Source of the DNA: Pseudooceanicola onchidii
GTDB taxonomy: Bacteria > Pseudomonadota > Alphaproteobacteria > Rhodobacterales > Rhodobacteraceae
Assembly (NCBI RefSeq): GCF_004959925.1
Contig: NZ_SPUW01000002.1
Coordinates: forward strand, 310,001-374,000
Length of the DNA: 64,000 bases
Reading direction: 5' to 3'
Positions 8,951-17,213 of the stretch are shown here, one piece after another. Below the pieces are notes generated by a model. That model worked only from the letters and a program-made list of their open reading frames with translations. It was not told where the DNA came from and searched no databases. A program made the position numbers and the translations under genes. The stretch's first letter is position 1, and each line of letters opens with the position of its first letter.

Positions 8951-9781
8951 GCCCGCGCCGCAGACGATCACGGCCCCAAGGGCGACGTTGGCGCGGATGG
9001 TTTCGCCGAAGAAGGTCATCCCGATGATCGCCACGAAGACCAGCTGGAAATAGGCGAAGGGCTGCACGGCGCTGGCCTCGGCGACCTCGTAGGTGCGGAT
9101 CAGCAGGTAGTGCCCAAGCGCCCCGGTCATGCACAGCGTCCCCATCCAGAGCGAATCCGTCAGCGTCATGGGTGTCCAGCTCCAGATGCCGACCAGGGTC
9201 ATCATCACGCCGCCGGTGACACCAGTCCAGAAGAACGAGGTGGCCGAACTGTCCTTGCGCGACACGTAGCGGGTCAGCAGGCCATAGACCGCAAACATCA
9301 GCGCGGCGGCGAAGGGCAGCAGTGCATCCAGCGCGAAGACACCGAAGCCCGGCTTCAGCACGATCATGACGCCGACAAAGCCGATCCCGATCGCGGTCCA
9401 GCGGCGCCAGCCGACGGATTCGCCAAGGATAGGGCCTGAAAGCGCGGCAACCAGCAGCGGGTAGGACACGAAGACGGCGTGGGTCTCGACCAGCCCGAGA
9501 CGATGGAAGGCGACGACCATCACGCAGATCTCGGCGGCCAGCAGTACGCCCCGGAAGACCTGCAACGGCAGCTGGGTGGTCCGGGCCGCCTGCGCCAGTC
9601 CGCCCGCCTTTCGCGACGCCAGTGCCATGACGAAGACCGCGAAGAACCAGTAGCGGATCATCACGATCATCAGGACGGGATAGTTTTCGGCCAGCAGGCG
9701 CGAAATGCCGTCCTGCGCCGCAAAGACCATGGTGGTCGCGATCATAAGCGTGATGCCAAGGCGCGTGTTCTGTTCGGTCAT
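8915..9781 (-). CDS. EamA/DMT-superfamily transporter
   Basis: Inner-membrane transporter of 288 residues with about ten hydrophobic segments arranged as two EamA repeats. The repeats are separated near residue 145, with the conserved ends LVETHAVFVSYPLLVAALSG and AEASAVQPFAYFQLVFVAI. Substrate is unknown; relatives export amino acids, metabolites or drugs. Its start overlaps the mnmD stop by four bases, so it is translated from the mnmD transcript although no functional link is obvious. Its 3' end overlaps the lytic transglycosylase gene by 36 bases in antisense. Confidence 0.88.
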   Translation of the reverse strand: MTEQNTRLGITLMIATTMVFAAQDGISRLLAENYPVLMIVMIRYWFFAVFVMALASRKAGGLAQAARTTQLPLQVFRGVLLAAEICVMVVAFHRLGLVETHAVFVSYPLLVAALSGPILGESVGWRRWTAIGIGFVGVMIVLKPGFGVFALDALLPFAAALMFAVYGLLTRYVSRKDSSATSFFWTGVTGGVMMTLVGIWSWTPMTLTDSLWMGTLCMTGALGHYLLIRTYEVAEASAVQPFAYFQLVFVAIIGMTFFGETIRANVALGAVIVCGAGLFTLWRERRQR

Positions 9782-10458
9782 GGGCGGGTGGCTTTCGTCA
9801 TGTGTCTTTTGCGGCCGAAGCCTGCGATGCGGTCCACGGTGAACCCGGCCTCGGCCAGGGCACGGCGCACGTGGCCAGCGGCGGTATAGGTGGCCGCCGT
9901 GCCACCGGACGCGGTGTGGTCATGCACGGCCTGCATCAGCGCGGGGTCCCAGAGTTCCGGGTTCTTGGCGGGGGCGAACCCATCAAGGAACCAGGCATCC
10001 GCCGCGCCGTCCCAGGCGGGCAGGGTGGCGCGCGCATCGCCGGTGACGATGGTCAGGTGCAGATCGGGCAGCGTGATCTCGTTGGGGCCCCAGTAGGGGC
10101 CCAGTTCGGTGACCAGATCGGCCACCTCGGGAAAGGCGGTCTGGGCGCGGATCATGTCATCGGGGGCCATGAGATAGGCCTCGAACGTGGTGAAGCGCAG
10201 CGGGCCTTCGGTACCCGATAACCGCCAGGCCCGCAGCGCGGCCAGCAGGTTCAGCCCGGTGCCGAAGCCCAGTTCGGCAATGTGGAACCCGGGGGCGAAG
10301 CGGGCGGGCAGGTCGTTGCCGGTCAGAAAGACATGGCCGGTTTCCGCCAGCCCGTTTTCCAGGCTGAAATAGGGGTCGTCGAACCGTGTCGACACGGGGG
10401 TCTTGCCCTCGCGCCACGTCAGGTCGGGCTCTTGGGGGCCGTTGGTCTGGCCGGACAT
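9778..10458 (-). CDS. mnmD: tRNA (mnm5s2U34) methyltransferase, stand-alone MnmD
   Basis: SAM-dependent methyltransferase that completes mnm5 modification of wobble uridine in tRNAs for Lys, Glu and Gln (family function). The protein has 226 residues from the ATG at 10458; the longer frame adds 28 residues with no family similarity. The visible SAM-binding motif is IAELGFGTGLNLL and the catalytic segment is AWFLDGFAPAKNPELW. In enterobacteria this is the N-terminal half of bifunctional MnmC. Here the putative oxidoreductase half is a separate gene facing away, 61 bp upstream. DUF752 is the older family name. Confidence 0.88.
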   Translation of the reverse strand: MSGQTNGPQEPDLTWREGKTPVSTRFDDPYFSLENGLAETGHVFLTGNDLPARFAPGFHIAELGFGTGLNLLAALRAWRLSGTEGPLRFTTFEAYLMAPDDMIRAQTAFPEVADLVTELGPYWGPNEITLPDLHLTIVTGDARATLPAWDGAADAWFLDGFAPAKNPELWDPALMQAVHDHTASGGTAATYTAAGHVRRALAEAGFTVDRIAGFGRKRHMTKATRP

Positions 10459-10519
10459 GCTGGAAACCTCTAGAAACCGCGGGGCGCGGGCGGGCGCAGA
10501 ATGCAGCGAGGGCCGGGGG

Positions 10520-11557
10520 ATGACAAGGATCGACGTGACCATACGGGGGGCCGGGGCCTTTGGCCTGGGCTGTGCCTGGGCCTGTGCGAAACGCGGTGCG
10601 AAGGTGCGGGTGATCGACCCCTTCGGCGTGGCGGCGGGATCGTCCGGCGGGGTGGTCGGCGCGCTGGCGCCGCATGTGCCCGAGAACTGGAATGCGAAAA
10701 AGCAGTTCCAGCTGGAGAGCCTGTTGATGGCGGCGGATTGGTGGGCCGAAATCGAGACTAAGTCGCAGCTTAGTGCCGGTTATGGACGCCTGGGCCGCAT
10801 CCAGCCGCTGGCCGATGACAAGGCCGTCGCCCTTGCCCGGGGGCGCGAAGTCACGGCGGCTGACCTGTGGGGCGATCATGCGACATGGCGGGTGGTCGAC
10901 GATGGCGGGGCCTTTGCGCCGGTCAGCCCGACGGGGCTTTTCGTGCATGACACGCTGTCGGCCCGCATGCATCCGCGCAAAGCCTGCCTTGCGCTGGCCG
11001 AGGCGATCCGGCGCGCTGGCGGAGAGATCGTGACGGACGCCCCCGAAGAGGGCGCGGTGATCCACGCCACCGGTACCCCGGGGCTGGAGGAGATGAGCAC
11101 CCAGGCCGGGCGCAAGATCGGGGTCGGCGTGAAGGGACAGGCGGCGCTTCTGGCCCATGATGCGGGGGCGGTGCCGCAGGTGTTCGCGGGTGGGGTGCAC
11201 GTGGTGCCCCATGCGGACGGGACGGTCGCCATCGGATCGACCAGCGAACGCGATTATGACGACCCGACCTCGACCGATGCGCAGCTGGACGCGGTGATCG
11301 CGGCCGCGCGGGCGGCGGTGCCCGCGCTGGCAGACGCCCCCGTGATCCAGCGTTGGGCCGGGGTGCGCCCCCGGTCGCGAAGCCGGGCGCCGATGCTGGG
11401 CAACTGGCCGGAGCGGCCCGGGCATTTCATCGCCAACGGCGGTTTCAAGATCGGGTTCGGCATGACCCCCAAGGTGTCCGAAGTCATGGCCGATCTGGTG
11501 CTGAATGGGCAGGACGCCATCCCCGACGACTTCCGGGCCGAGGCGCTTTTCCCCTGA
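10520..11557 (+). CDS. FAD-dependent oxidoreductase, MnmC C-terminal-domain-like
   Basis: DAO-superfamily flavoprotein of 345 residues. The N-terminal dinucleotide-binding motif is IRGAGAFGLGCAWACAKRG, with the acidic end of the second strand at VIDPF. The C-terminal part GVRPRSRSRAPMLGNW followed by FIANGGFKIGFGM is the FAD-contacting region. Being divergent from mnmD by 61 bp, it most likely supplies the MnmC2 activity, oxidative removal of the carboxymethyl group from cmnm5(s2)U. The start at 10520 follows a GGGGG ribosome-binding site. A related amino-acid oxidase cannot be excluded, because the neighbourhood is the main argument. Confidence 0.78.
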   Translation: MTRIDVTIRGAGAFGLGCAWACAKRGAKVRVIDPFGVAAGSSGGVVGALAPHVPENWNAKKQFQLESLLMAADWWAEIETKSQLSAGYGRLGRIQPLADDKAVALARGREVTAADLWGDHATWRVVDDGGAFAPVSPTGLFVHDTLSARMHPRKACLALAEAIRRAGGEIVTDAPEEGAVIHATGTPGLEEMSTQAGRKIGVGVKGQAALLAHDAGAVPQVFAGGVHVVPHADGTVAIGSTSERDYDDPTSTDAQLDAVIAAARAAVPALADAPVIQRWAGVRPRSRSRAPMLGNWPERPGHFIANGGFKIGFGMTPKVSEVMADLVLNGQDAIPDDFRAEALFP

Positions 11558-11564
11558 TCAGGGT

Positions 11565-12251
11565 CTATGTCAGCCAGCCAAAGGCGCGCCGCAGGAAATC
11601 CCGCGCGTGGGTGGTGACCGGCGTGCCATGGGCCATCAGCACGCGTTGCGCAGGCCAGTCCAGGATCTGATCCACCTGGGGGCGCACGGCCGCGCGCGGG
11701 CGCAGCGCCATGCGGAACTTGCGCGGCACCTGCGGTTCGGTGCCGGTCATCAGATCCAGCCGCGCCACGATCCTCCGCCAGCCGGTGAACCAGTCGGGGG
11801 CGAGGTTCTGCAGCAGGTCCGTGAAGATCACCGTGCCGCTGGCGCGGTGAAACAGCACAAGCTCGTCCGCGATCGAGTTGGGCAGGATCACCTGGTCGAT
11901 CTCACCGCCCCAGGCCAGGTGCGGGGTGCCGGTCAGATCCGAGGCGAACCGAACCTCGGGCCGTTTCGCGGCAACGCCCGGCATCGCGTGGACCAGCGCG
12001 TCGGGAAAGGCGGTGTGCCAGTCCGGCAGGGACATGTGATGCAAGGCGTTCGGCGCGATGATGTGGCGGACAGGGCCAAGGGCGGTGACCTCGGCTTTCA
12101 GCGCCCCGTCCAGCGCGGTCGGGGACCAGATCACCAGATCGTCGGCACCAAGCCGGATCACGGCCATGCGGGTGGGATAGTGAAACCCGGCCATGCCGTC
12201 CACTACGGGGCCGTCGTTCATCCAGATCCCGGGTCCGAAGGATTGCAGCAT
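11565..12251 (-). CDS. DUF4336 protein (metallo-beta-lactamase-like)
   Basis: 228-residue protein matching the DUF4336 family, which has a reduced metallo-beta-lactamase-like fold; its reaction is unknown. Visible are VVDGMAGFHYPTRMAVIRL near the N-terminus, the APNALHHMSLPDW segment where the metal-binding HxHxDH motif would lie (only partly kept), and VLMAHGTPV near the C-terminus. No signal peptide or membrane segment is seen. It stands alone between the convergent mnmC-like gene (7 bp away) and the peroxiredoxin gene upstream. Confidence 0.7.
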   Translation of the reverse strand: MLQSFGPGIWMNDGPVVDGMAGFHYPTRMAVIRLGADDLVIWSPTALDGALKAEVTALGPVRHIIAPNALHHMSLPDWHTAFPDALVHAMPGVAAKRPEVRFASDLTGTPHLAWGGEIDQVILPNSIADELVLFHRASGTVIFTDLLQNLAPDWFTGWRRIVARLDLMTGTEPQVPRKFRMALRPRAAVRPQVDQILDWPAQRVLMAHGTPVTTHARDFLRRAFGWLT

Positions 12252-12284
12252 GGGGCCTCCTGATCTGACCTAAGCACAAACGCG

Positions 12285-12311
12285 AAATGCGCGCCACGGG
12301 GACGCGCATTT
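12285..12311 (-). terminator. Terminator downstream of the peroxiredoxin gene
   Basis: 9-bp perfect stem (AAATGCGCG / CGCGCATTT) with a 9-base loop, 26 bases after the peroxiredoxin stop. On the minus strand the second arm ends in ATTT, giving a short T-run. Confidence 0.65.
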
Positions 12312-12337
12312 CTGTGATTCAGAGACTGAAAATCGGA

Positions 12338-12991
12338 TCAGGACGGGCTTTTGGCAAACCGCAGGTAGGGCAGCTTCTTGTCCAGTGCGCCGTATTTTTC
12401 CTCGGCCTGTTCGTCGTTCAGCGACAGGGCCACGATCACGTCGTCGCCGGGCACCCAGTTGGCGGGCGCGGCCAGCGGCACGTTGTAGGTCGCCTGCAGC
12501 GCGTCCAGTGCGCGCAGCACCTCGGCGAAGTTGCGGCCGATGGTCATCGGGTAGGTCATCATCAGCTTCAACTTCTTGTCCGGGCCGATGATGAAGACGG
12601 ACCGCACGGTGGCGCTGTCGGCGGGCGTCGGGCTGTCGGGCAGGTAGGCCTCGGCTGGCAGCATGTCGAAGGCCTTGGCCACCTCGAGCCCCTTGTCGGC
12701 GATGATCGGGAAGCCCGCCTTGGATCCGGCAAAGCTTTCGATGTCACCTTTCCACTTCTTGTGGTCCTCGACGCTGTCGACGGAAATGCCCATCACCTTG
12801 GTGCCGCGCTTGTCCCATTCGTCGGCCAGCTGCGCGACGGCGCCGAATTCGGTGGTGCAGACGGGGGTGAAATCCTTGGGGTGGGAAAACAGGATCGCCC
12901 AGCTGTCGCCGATCCAGTCATGCAGGGACAGGGTGCCCTGATCGGTTTCAACGGTCAGGTCGGGGATGGTGTCGTTAATGCGAAGTGCCAT
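12338..12991 (-). CDS. 1-Cys peroxiredoxin (Prx6 type)
   Basis: Thiol peroxidase of 217 residues that reduces H2O2 and organic hydroperoxides. The peroxidatic Cys is in HPKDFTPVCTTEFG (about Cys45). The long C-terminal extension (DNA segment near 12350-12560) and the lack of a second conserved Cys identify the Prx6/1-Cys group; the LPAEAYLPDSPTPADSATVR segment is typical of it. The start at 12991 follows GGAGG seven bases upstream; the much longer open frame upstream is antisense to the aldehyde dehydrogenase. It is divergent from that gene across about 160 bp. This gap holds an imperfect GC hairpin at 13050-13077. Confidence 0.93.
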   Translation of the reverse strand: MALRINDTIPDLTVETDQGTLSLHDWIGDSWAILFSHPKDFTPVCTTEFGAVAQLADEWDKRGTKVMGISVDSVEDHKKWKGDIESFAGSKAGFPIIADKGLEVAKAFDMLPAEAYLPDSPTPADSATVRSVFIIGPDKKLKLMMTYPMTIGRNFAEVLRALDALQATYNVPLAAPANWVPGDDVIVALSLNDEQAEEKYGALDKKLPYLRFAKSPS

Positions 12992-13153
12992 GTGTGCCTC
13001 CTTGGTCAAACCACTTTGAGACTTATCTAGATACCGCACATCTGATTTGCACCCCCTCGCCTTGCAAGGTCGGGGGTGGGGTGACAGAGTGGCGCGTAAT
13101 TTTCGGGACCGCCGTCCGCATTGCGGAATGGCGCCCAGATCTGGGAGAGAACG

Positions 13154-14599
13154 ATGATCGAGAAACGCCAGTTTTACATCAACGGGGAATGGGTCGATCC
13201 CGTCACCCCGAACGACCACAATGTGATCGACCCGTCGACGGAAGAGCCCTGCGCGGTGATCTCCCTCGGGTCCGAGGCGGATGTCGACAAGGCGGTTGCG
13301 GCGGCCAAGGCGGCCTTCCCCGCGTGGATGAAGACCTCCCCCGAGGAGCGGATCGCGCTGTGCGAGAAGTTCCTGGAAATCTACGCCTCGCGTCAGGATG
13401 ACATGGGCGCCGCGATCTCGATGGAGATGGGTGCGCCGATCGACATGTCCAAGCAGCAGCAGTGGGGCGCGGGCTACGGTCACACCAAGGACTTCATCAA
13501 GGCCGCCAAGGAGTTCGCCTTTGTCCGCCCGCTTGGCGATCACGCGCCGAACACCCGCATTGTGTACGAGGCTTTCGGGGTCTGCGCGATGATCACGCCC
13601 TGGAACTGGCCGATGAACCAGGTCACGCTCAAGGTGATCGCGGGCCTGATCGCCGGCTGCACCATGGTGCTGAAACCCTCCGAGGAAAGCCCGCTGAACG
13701 CGCTGCTTTTTGCCGAGATGATGGACGAGGCCGGCGTGCCCGCGGGCGTCTTCAACCTGATCAACGGCGACGGCGCCGGGGTCGGCACCGCGCTGACCGG
13801 CCACAAGGACGTCGACATGGTCAGCTTCACCGGCTCGACCCGTGCCGGTATCGCGATTTCGCAGAACGCCGCGAAAACGCTGAAGAAGGTGCATCTTGAG
13901 CTTGGCGGCAAGGGCGCCAACGTGATCTTCGCCGATGCCGACGACAAGGCGGTGAAGCGCGGCGTGCTGCACATGATGAACAACTCGGGCCAGTCGTGCA
14001 ACGCGCCCTCGCGGATGCTGGTGCAGCGCGAACGCTATGACGCGGCGGTCGAGGAAGCGGCGGCGGTCGCCAATGCCGTGACCGTCGGGTCGGCGCACGA
14101 CTCGGGCCGCCACATCGGCCCGGTCGTGAACGAGACGCAGTTCAACAAGATCCAGGACCTGATCCAGAAGGGCATCGACGAAGGCGCCCGCCTGGTCGCC
14201 GGCGGCACGGGCCGCCCCGAAGGTCTGAACCGCGGCTTCTTCGTCAAGCCGACCGTCTTTGCCGACGCCAACAACCAGATGACCATCGCGCGCGAGGAAA
14301 TCTTTGGCCCGGTCCTGACGATCATGCCCTTCGACACCGAAGAAGAGGCGATCGAGATCGCGAACGACACCCCCTATGGCCTGACGAACTATGTCCAGAC
14401 CACCGACGGCGACAAGGCGAACCGCATGGCGCTGTCGCTGCGGTCCGGCATGGTGGAAATGAACGGCCAGTCGCGTGGCGCGGGCGCGCCGTTCGGCGGC
14501 ATGAAGATGTCGGGGCGGGGCCGTGAAGGCGGCGTCTGGGGGCTTGAGGACTTCATGGAAGTGAAGGCCGTGTCCGGTTGGGATGCAAAAACCGCCTGA
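13154..14599 (+). CDS. NAD(P)-dependent aldehyde dehydrogenase
   Basis: 481-residue ALDH-superfamily enzyme oxidising an unknown aldehyde. The motifs are complete: TPWNWPMNQ (oxyanion Asn), LKPSEESP (cofactor Lys), FTGSTRAG, the general base Glu in HLELGGKGANV, the nucleophile Cys in NNSGQSCNAPSR, and EEIFGPVL near the C-terminus. The start at 13154 has GGGAGA nine bases upstream; an ATG 33 bases earlier lacks this. Closest in look to ALDH3-like/aminobutyraldehyde-type dehydrogenases; the substrate cannot be decided. It is divergent from the 1-Cys peroxiredoxin, which would fit a role in clearing lipid-peroxidation aldehydes, but this is only context. Confidence 0.9.
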   Translation: MIEKRQFYINGEWVDPVTPNDHNVIDPSTEEPCAVISLGSEADVDKAVAAAKAAFPAWMKTSPEERIALCEKFLEIYASRQDDMGAAISMEMGAPIDMSKQQQWGAGYGHTKDFIKAAKEFAFVRPLGDHAPNTRIVYEAFGVCAMITPWNWPMNQVTLKVIAGLIAGCTMVLKPSEESPLNALLFAEMMDEAGVPAGVFNLINGDGAGVGTALTGHKDVDMVSFTGSTRAGIAISQNAAKTLKKVHLELGGKGANVIFADADDKAVKRGVLHMMNNSGQSCNAPSRMLVQRERYDAAVEEAAAVANAVTVGSAHDSGRHIGPVVNETQFNKIQDLIQKGIDEGARLVAGGTGRPEGLNRGFFVKPTVFADANNQMTIAREEIFGPVLTIMPFDTEEEAIEIANDTPYGLTNYVQTTDGDKANRMALSLRSGMVEMNGQSRGAGAPFGGMKMSGRGREGGVWGLEDFMEVKAVSGWDAKTA

Positions 14600-14727
14600 T
14601 CAGGCAATCCAGTTTTACTATTGGTTCGGGCGCGGCATTGCTGCGCCCGAAGTTTTTTGCAACAGCGCGGTTGCGGTCTAATCTGGTTCCGTTAGGTAAG
14701 ATTCGCGAAGGGGAAAGGGATCGGGGC

Positions 14728-15363
14728 ATGGCACCTGCAATCATCACTGATCGCTTCGGCTTCGCATTGGCCGGCAGCGTGTTTTGCGCGGCCCTGCTGA
14801 TCCTGACGGTCGGCTGGGGCTTCAACGTCGCGGCCCTGGTGCGCCCGGGGCCCGGGGCAAATGCACTTGTTCCCGGGTCTGCGCTGGTGCTGGCGCTTCT
14901 TTCCTTTGCCTCGCTTCCGATCCTGTCCGAACGGGTGGCGCTGGTGCAGATTGGCGCGGTGATCCTGGCGCTGATCTTCGTGGTTGCCGTGGGCCTTCCG
15001 GCGCTTCTGGCCCATATGCCGGCCAATGGCTGGCTGGTCTTTCCGCCGCGTCTCGGCGACGGGTTCTCCCTGGCCTCACAGGCCGGGGCCCTGCTGGCGG
15101 CGATCACACCGCTGGTCCGGTTGCGGGTCTTCCAGCGCCTGTCGGGTCTTGGCGTGACGGCGGCTTTTCTCGGGTTGGTCTATTTCCTCTGCGCCACGGT
15201 TCTGATCGCCCTCCTCCCGTGGGAGATCAATGCGATCCCGACGCTGCAGTACCTGTCGCTGCACACCTCGACGCTCTTCACCGTGCTTTTCGCGGCCCAG
15301 CTTGTCATCCAGCTGAATAGCGATGCGGTGCTAGCGGATGATGACGACATCCTCTCGGTCTGA
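14728..15363 (+). CDS. Integral membrane protein of unknown function
   Basis: 211 residues with six or more hydrophobic segments (for example VFCAALLILTVGWGFNVAAL, ALVLALLSFASLPIL, IGAVILALIFVVAVGLPALL, FLGLVYFLCATVLIALL, STLFTVLFAAQLVIQL). The C-terminus is acidic (DAVLADDDDILSV). I recognise no family. The start at 14728 has a strong purine-rich ribosome-binding region (GGGGAAAGGG). It follows the aldehyde dehydrogenase by 128 bp and precedes the kinase-like gene by 63 bp, all on the plus strand; whether they share a transcript is unclear. Confidence 0.65.
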   Translation: MAPAIITDRFGFALAGSVFCAALLILTVGWGFNVAALVRPGPGANALVPGSALVLALLSFASLPILSERVALVQIGAVILALIFVVAVGLPALLAHMPANGWLVFPPRLGDGFSLASQAGALLAAITPLVRLRVFQRLSGLGVTAAFLGLVYFLCATVLIALLPWEINAIPTLQYLSLHTSTLFTVLFAAQLVIQLNSDAVLADDDDILSV

Positions 15364-15426
15364 CCCGACATTGCCACCGGGCGCGCAGGCCTGCTAAACG
15401 GCGCCAGTGCCAAAAGGGGTGCCCGC

Positions 15427-16449
15427 GTGTCCGATCCCACCTTCATTGCCGTCACCGTGCTGAAACGGGATGCCTTTTCCGAAACTGTGTCGGGTCATAT
15501 GTCCGACCGGCCGGACCAGCGCGTCGCCTACCGTCGGCTCGAGGGCCTGCCGCTCTGGTCGCAGCCGATCGCCCAGTTCCTGGCGCGGCGCGAGGCGCGG
15601 GCGTTGCGGGCCGTGCAGGGGATCGAGGGCTGCCCGGTGCTGCTGCGCGCCGACCGGCGCGGCATCCTGCGCGACTGGTCCGATGGCACGCCGCTGCACC
15701 TGGCGAAACCTGCCGATCCGGCCTTCTACCGCGATGCCCGGCGGCTGCTGCGTGACATGCGGCGGCGAGGCGTGACCCACAACGACATCGCGAAACCGCA
15801 GAACTGGCTGATGACGCCAGACGGACGCGCGGCCGTGATCGACTTTCAGCTGGCCTCCGTGCACCGACGGCGCGGGCCACTTTTCCGCACCATGGCGCGC
15901 GAGGATCTGCGCCACCTGCTGAAACAGAAACGCGCCTACCTGCCATCGGCCCTGACGCCCTCGGAAATCGCCATGCTCAACCGCAAGGCGCTGCCCGCGC
16001 GGATCTGGATGGCCACGGCCAAGCCGCTTTACAATTTCATCACGCGGCGCCTGATGAACTGGTCCGATGGTGAAGGCACCGAGGACCGGATCGACCGCGA
16101 TGGCCCGGTGATCGCCCGCGCGCTCGACCGGCCCGAGGTCACGGGATACGTCACCTGCACCTTCTCGCTGCCGGGCAAGGGCGTGGGTCTATATACCTTT
16201 GCAGAGACTGATCTGGACGAAGCGACCCTGCGCGGGCCCCTTCCCGACGGGCTGCCTGATCACCTGCATCCGGTCGCCGCGCTGCCCCGTCAGGATGGCC
16301 GCGTCGACGAGGCGCTGCTGGCGCTCATCGCCGCCAACCGCATTGACGAGGTCGAGGCGCACCTGACCGCCCATCCCGATCTGCGGCCCCAGGCTGATCC
16401 GATCCTTGCCAGCCGCCGCAACCTCACCGATCGCTACCTGCGTCCCTGA
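15427..16449 (+). CDS. Atypical protein-kinase-like protein with an AMP-ligase-like tail
   Basis: 340 residues, GTG start after AAGGGG. The middle carries a kinase-like catalytic core: RRRGVTHNDIAKPQNWLM (residues about 112-129) corresponds to the catalytic loop with HND for HRD and the downstream Asn, and AAVIDFQLASV (about 136) replaces DFG with DFQ. This is the pattern of RIO/lipopolysaccharide-kinase-like folds. No glycine-rich loop is clear. The last about 100 residues (VTCTFSLPGKGVGLYTF ... PDHLHPVAALPRQDGRVDE) resemble the C-terminal lid of AMP-forming acyl-CoA synthetases, but without the catalytic Lys. The substrate is unknown. Kinase fold is likely; the tail reading is tentative. 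Confidence 0.65.
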   Translation: MSDPTFIAVTVLKRDAFSETVSGHMSDRPDQRVAYRRLEGLPLWSQPIAQFLARREARALRAVQGIEGCPVLLRADRRGILRDWSDGTPLHLAKPADPAFYRDARRLLRDMRRRGVTHNDIAKPQNWLMTPDGRAAVIDFQLASVHRRRGPLFRTMAREDLRHLLKQKRAYLPSALTPSEIAMLNRKALPARIWMATAKPLYNFITRRLMNWSDGEGTEDRIDRDGPVIARALDRPEVTGYVTCTFSLPGKGVGLYTFAETDLDEATLRGPLPDGLPDHLHPVAALPRQDGRVDEALLALIAANRIDEVEAHLTAHPDLRPQADPILASRRNLTDRYLRP

Positions 16450-16450
16450 C

Positions 16451-16506
16451 TTCCCCTGGTTTCATATCCTGGGGGGGCCGCAGGCGGGGGGCAACGCCCC
16501 CCTCGA
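16451..16506 (-). repeat. Dispersed GC-rich hairpin repeat, copy 1
   Basis: Read on the minus strand: GGGGGGCGTTGCCCCCC hairpin, then CGCCTGCGG, a C7 run, and AGGATATGAAACCAGGGGAAG. The same order (G5-loop-C5 hairpin, CCTGCGG, C-run, GGGATAT) recurs at 34116 and 39181. This copy fills the gap between the convergent kinase-like gene and the rluA-like gene, and probably also acts as their terminator hairpin. Confidence 0.6.
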
Positions 16507-16509
16507 CGC

Positions 16510-17154
16510 TTAAAACGGGACCGGCGCCTTGAAAGTCATGCCGACGCCACCGTCGGGATGCAGCAGGCGCAGCTCTTCCGAATGCAGCATCAGCCGGGGG
16601 TGATCCAGCGCCGCGCCCGTCGCATAGAAGGGATCGCCCAGGATCGGATGCCCAAGCGCCAGCATGTGCACGCGCAGCTGGTGCGACCGGCCGGTCTTGG
16701 GCATCAGCCGCACGCGCGTCTCGTCCTCGCCATACCGCTGCACACGCCAGTCGGTCTGTGCGGCCCGGCCGTTTTCGTGATCCACCATCTGCCTGGGCCG
16801 GTTCGGCCAGTCGACGTTCAGCGGCAGGTCGACCGTCCCCGTGCGCGGCTCCAACCGCCCGGCGACGCGCGCGACATAGGTCTTCTTGGTGCGGCGGTGT
16901 TCGAACTGCAGGCCCAGATGGCGCTGCGCATGGGGCGTCAGCGCAAAGACCATGATGCCCGAGGTGTCGCGGTCGAGCCGGTGCACCAGCAGCGCGGTCG
17001 GAAAGGCGGCCTGGATGCGGGTCAGCAGACAGTCGGCCAGATGGTCGCCCTTGCCGGGCACCGACAACAGCCCCGCCGGTTTGTCGACCAGCAGGATCTC
17101 GTGATCCTCGTGGATCACCTCAAGCGGGGTGTCGGGCGGGCAATAGTCGGTCAT
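16510..17154 (-). CDS. RluA-family pseudouridine synthase
   Basis: Isomerises specific uridines to pseudouridine in rRNA and/or tRNA. The protein has 214 residues. The catalytic Asp lies in the hallmark HRLDRDTSGIMVFA (about Asp61), preceded by ILLVDKPAGLLSVPG. The C-terminal RSHQLRVHMLALGHPILGD motif is also standard. The short length without an S4 domain fits the RluA (23S U746 / tRNA U32) subgroup, but the target cannot be fixed from sequence. Confidence 0.9.
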   Translation of the reverse strand: MTDYCPPDTPLEVIHEDHEILLVDKPAGLLSVPGKGDHLADCLLTRIQAAFPTALLVHRLDRDTSGIMVFALTPHAQRHLGLQFEHRRTKKTYVARVAGRLEPRTGTVDLPLNVDWPNRPRQMVDHENGRAAQTDWRVQRYGEDETRVRLMPKTGRSHQLRVHMLALGHPILGDPFYATGAALDHPRLMLHSEELRLLHPDGGVGMTFKAPVPF

Positions 17155-17213
17155 GCGGGCTCTTACCCTTTGCGCGGGGCAAGGGAAAGCCGGGCCTCGA
17201 TCCGGGACAGGGG

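Noticed and set aside
13050-13077. Imperfect GC hairpin in the peroxiredoxin/aldehyde dehydrogenase divergent gap as a riboswitch or terminator
   Set aside because: It lies upstream of both genes, has no T-tract and no recognisable riboswitch core; mentioned only as a stem-loop.
12992-14113. Upstream extension of the peroxiredoxin frame to 14113
   Set aside because: This part is antisense to the aldehyde dehydrogenase; the ATG at 12991 has an ideal ribosome-binding site and matches the normal Prx6 N-terminus.
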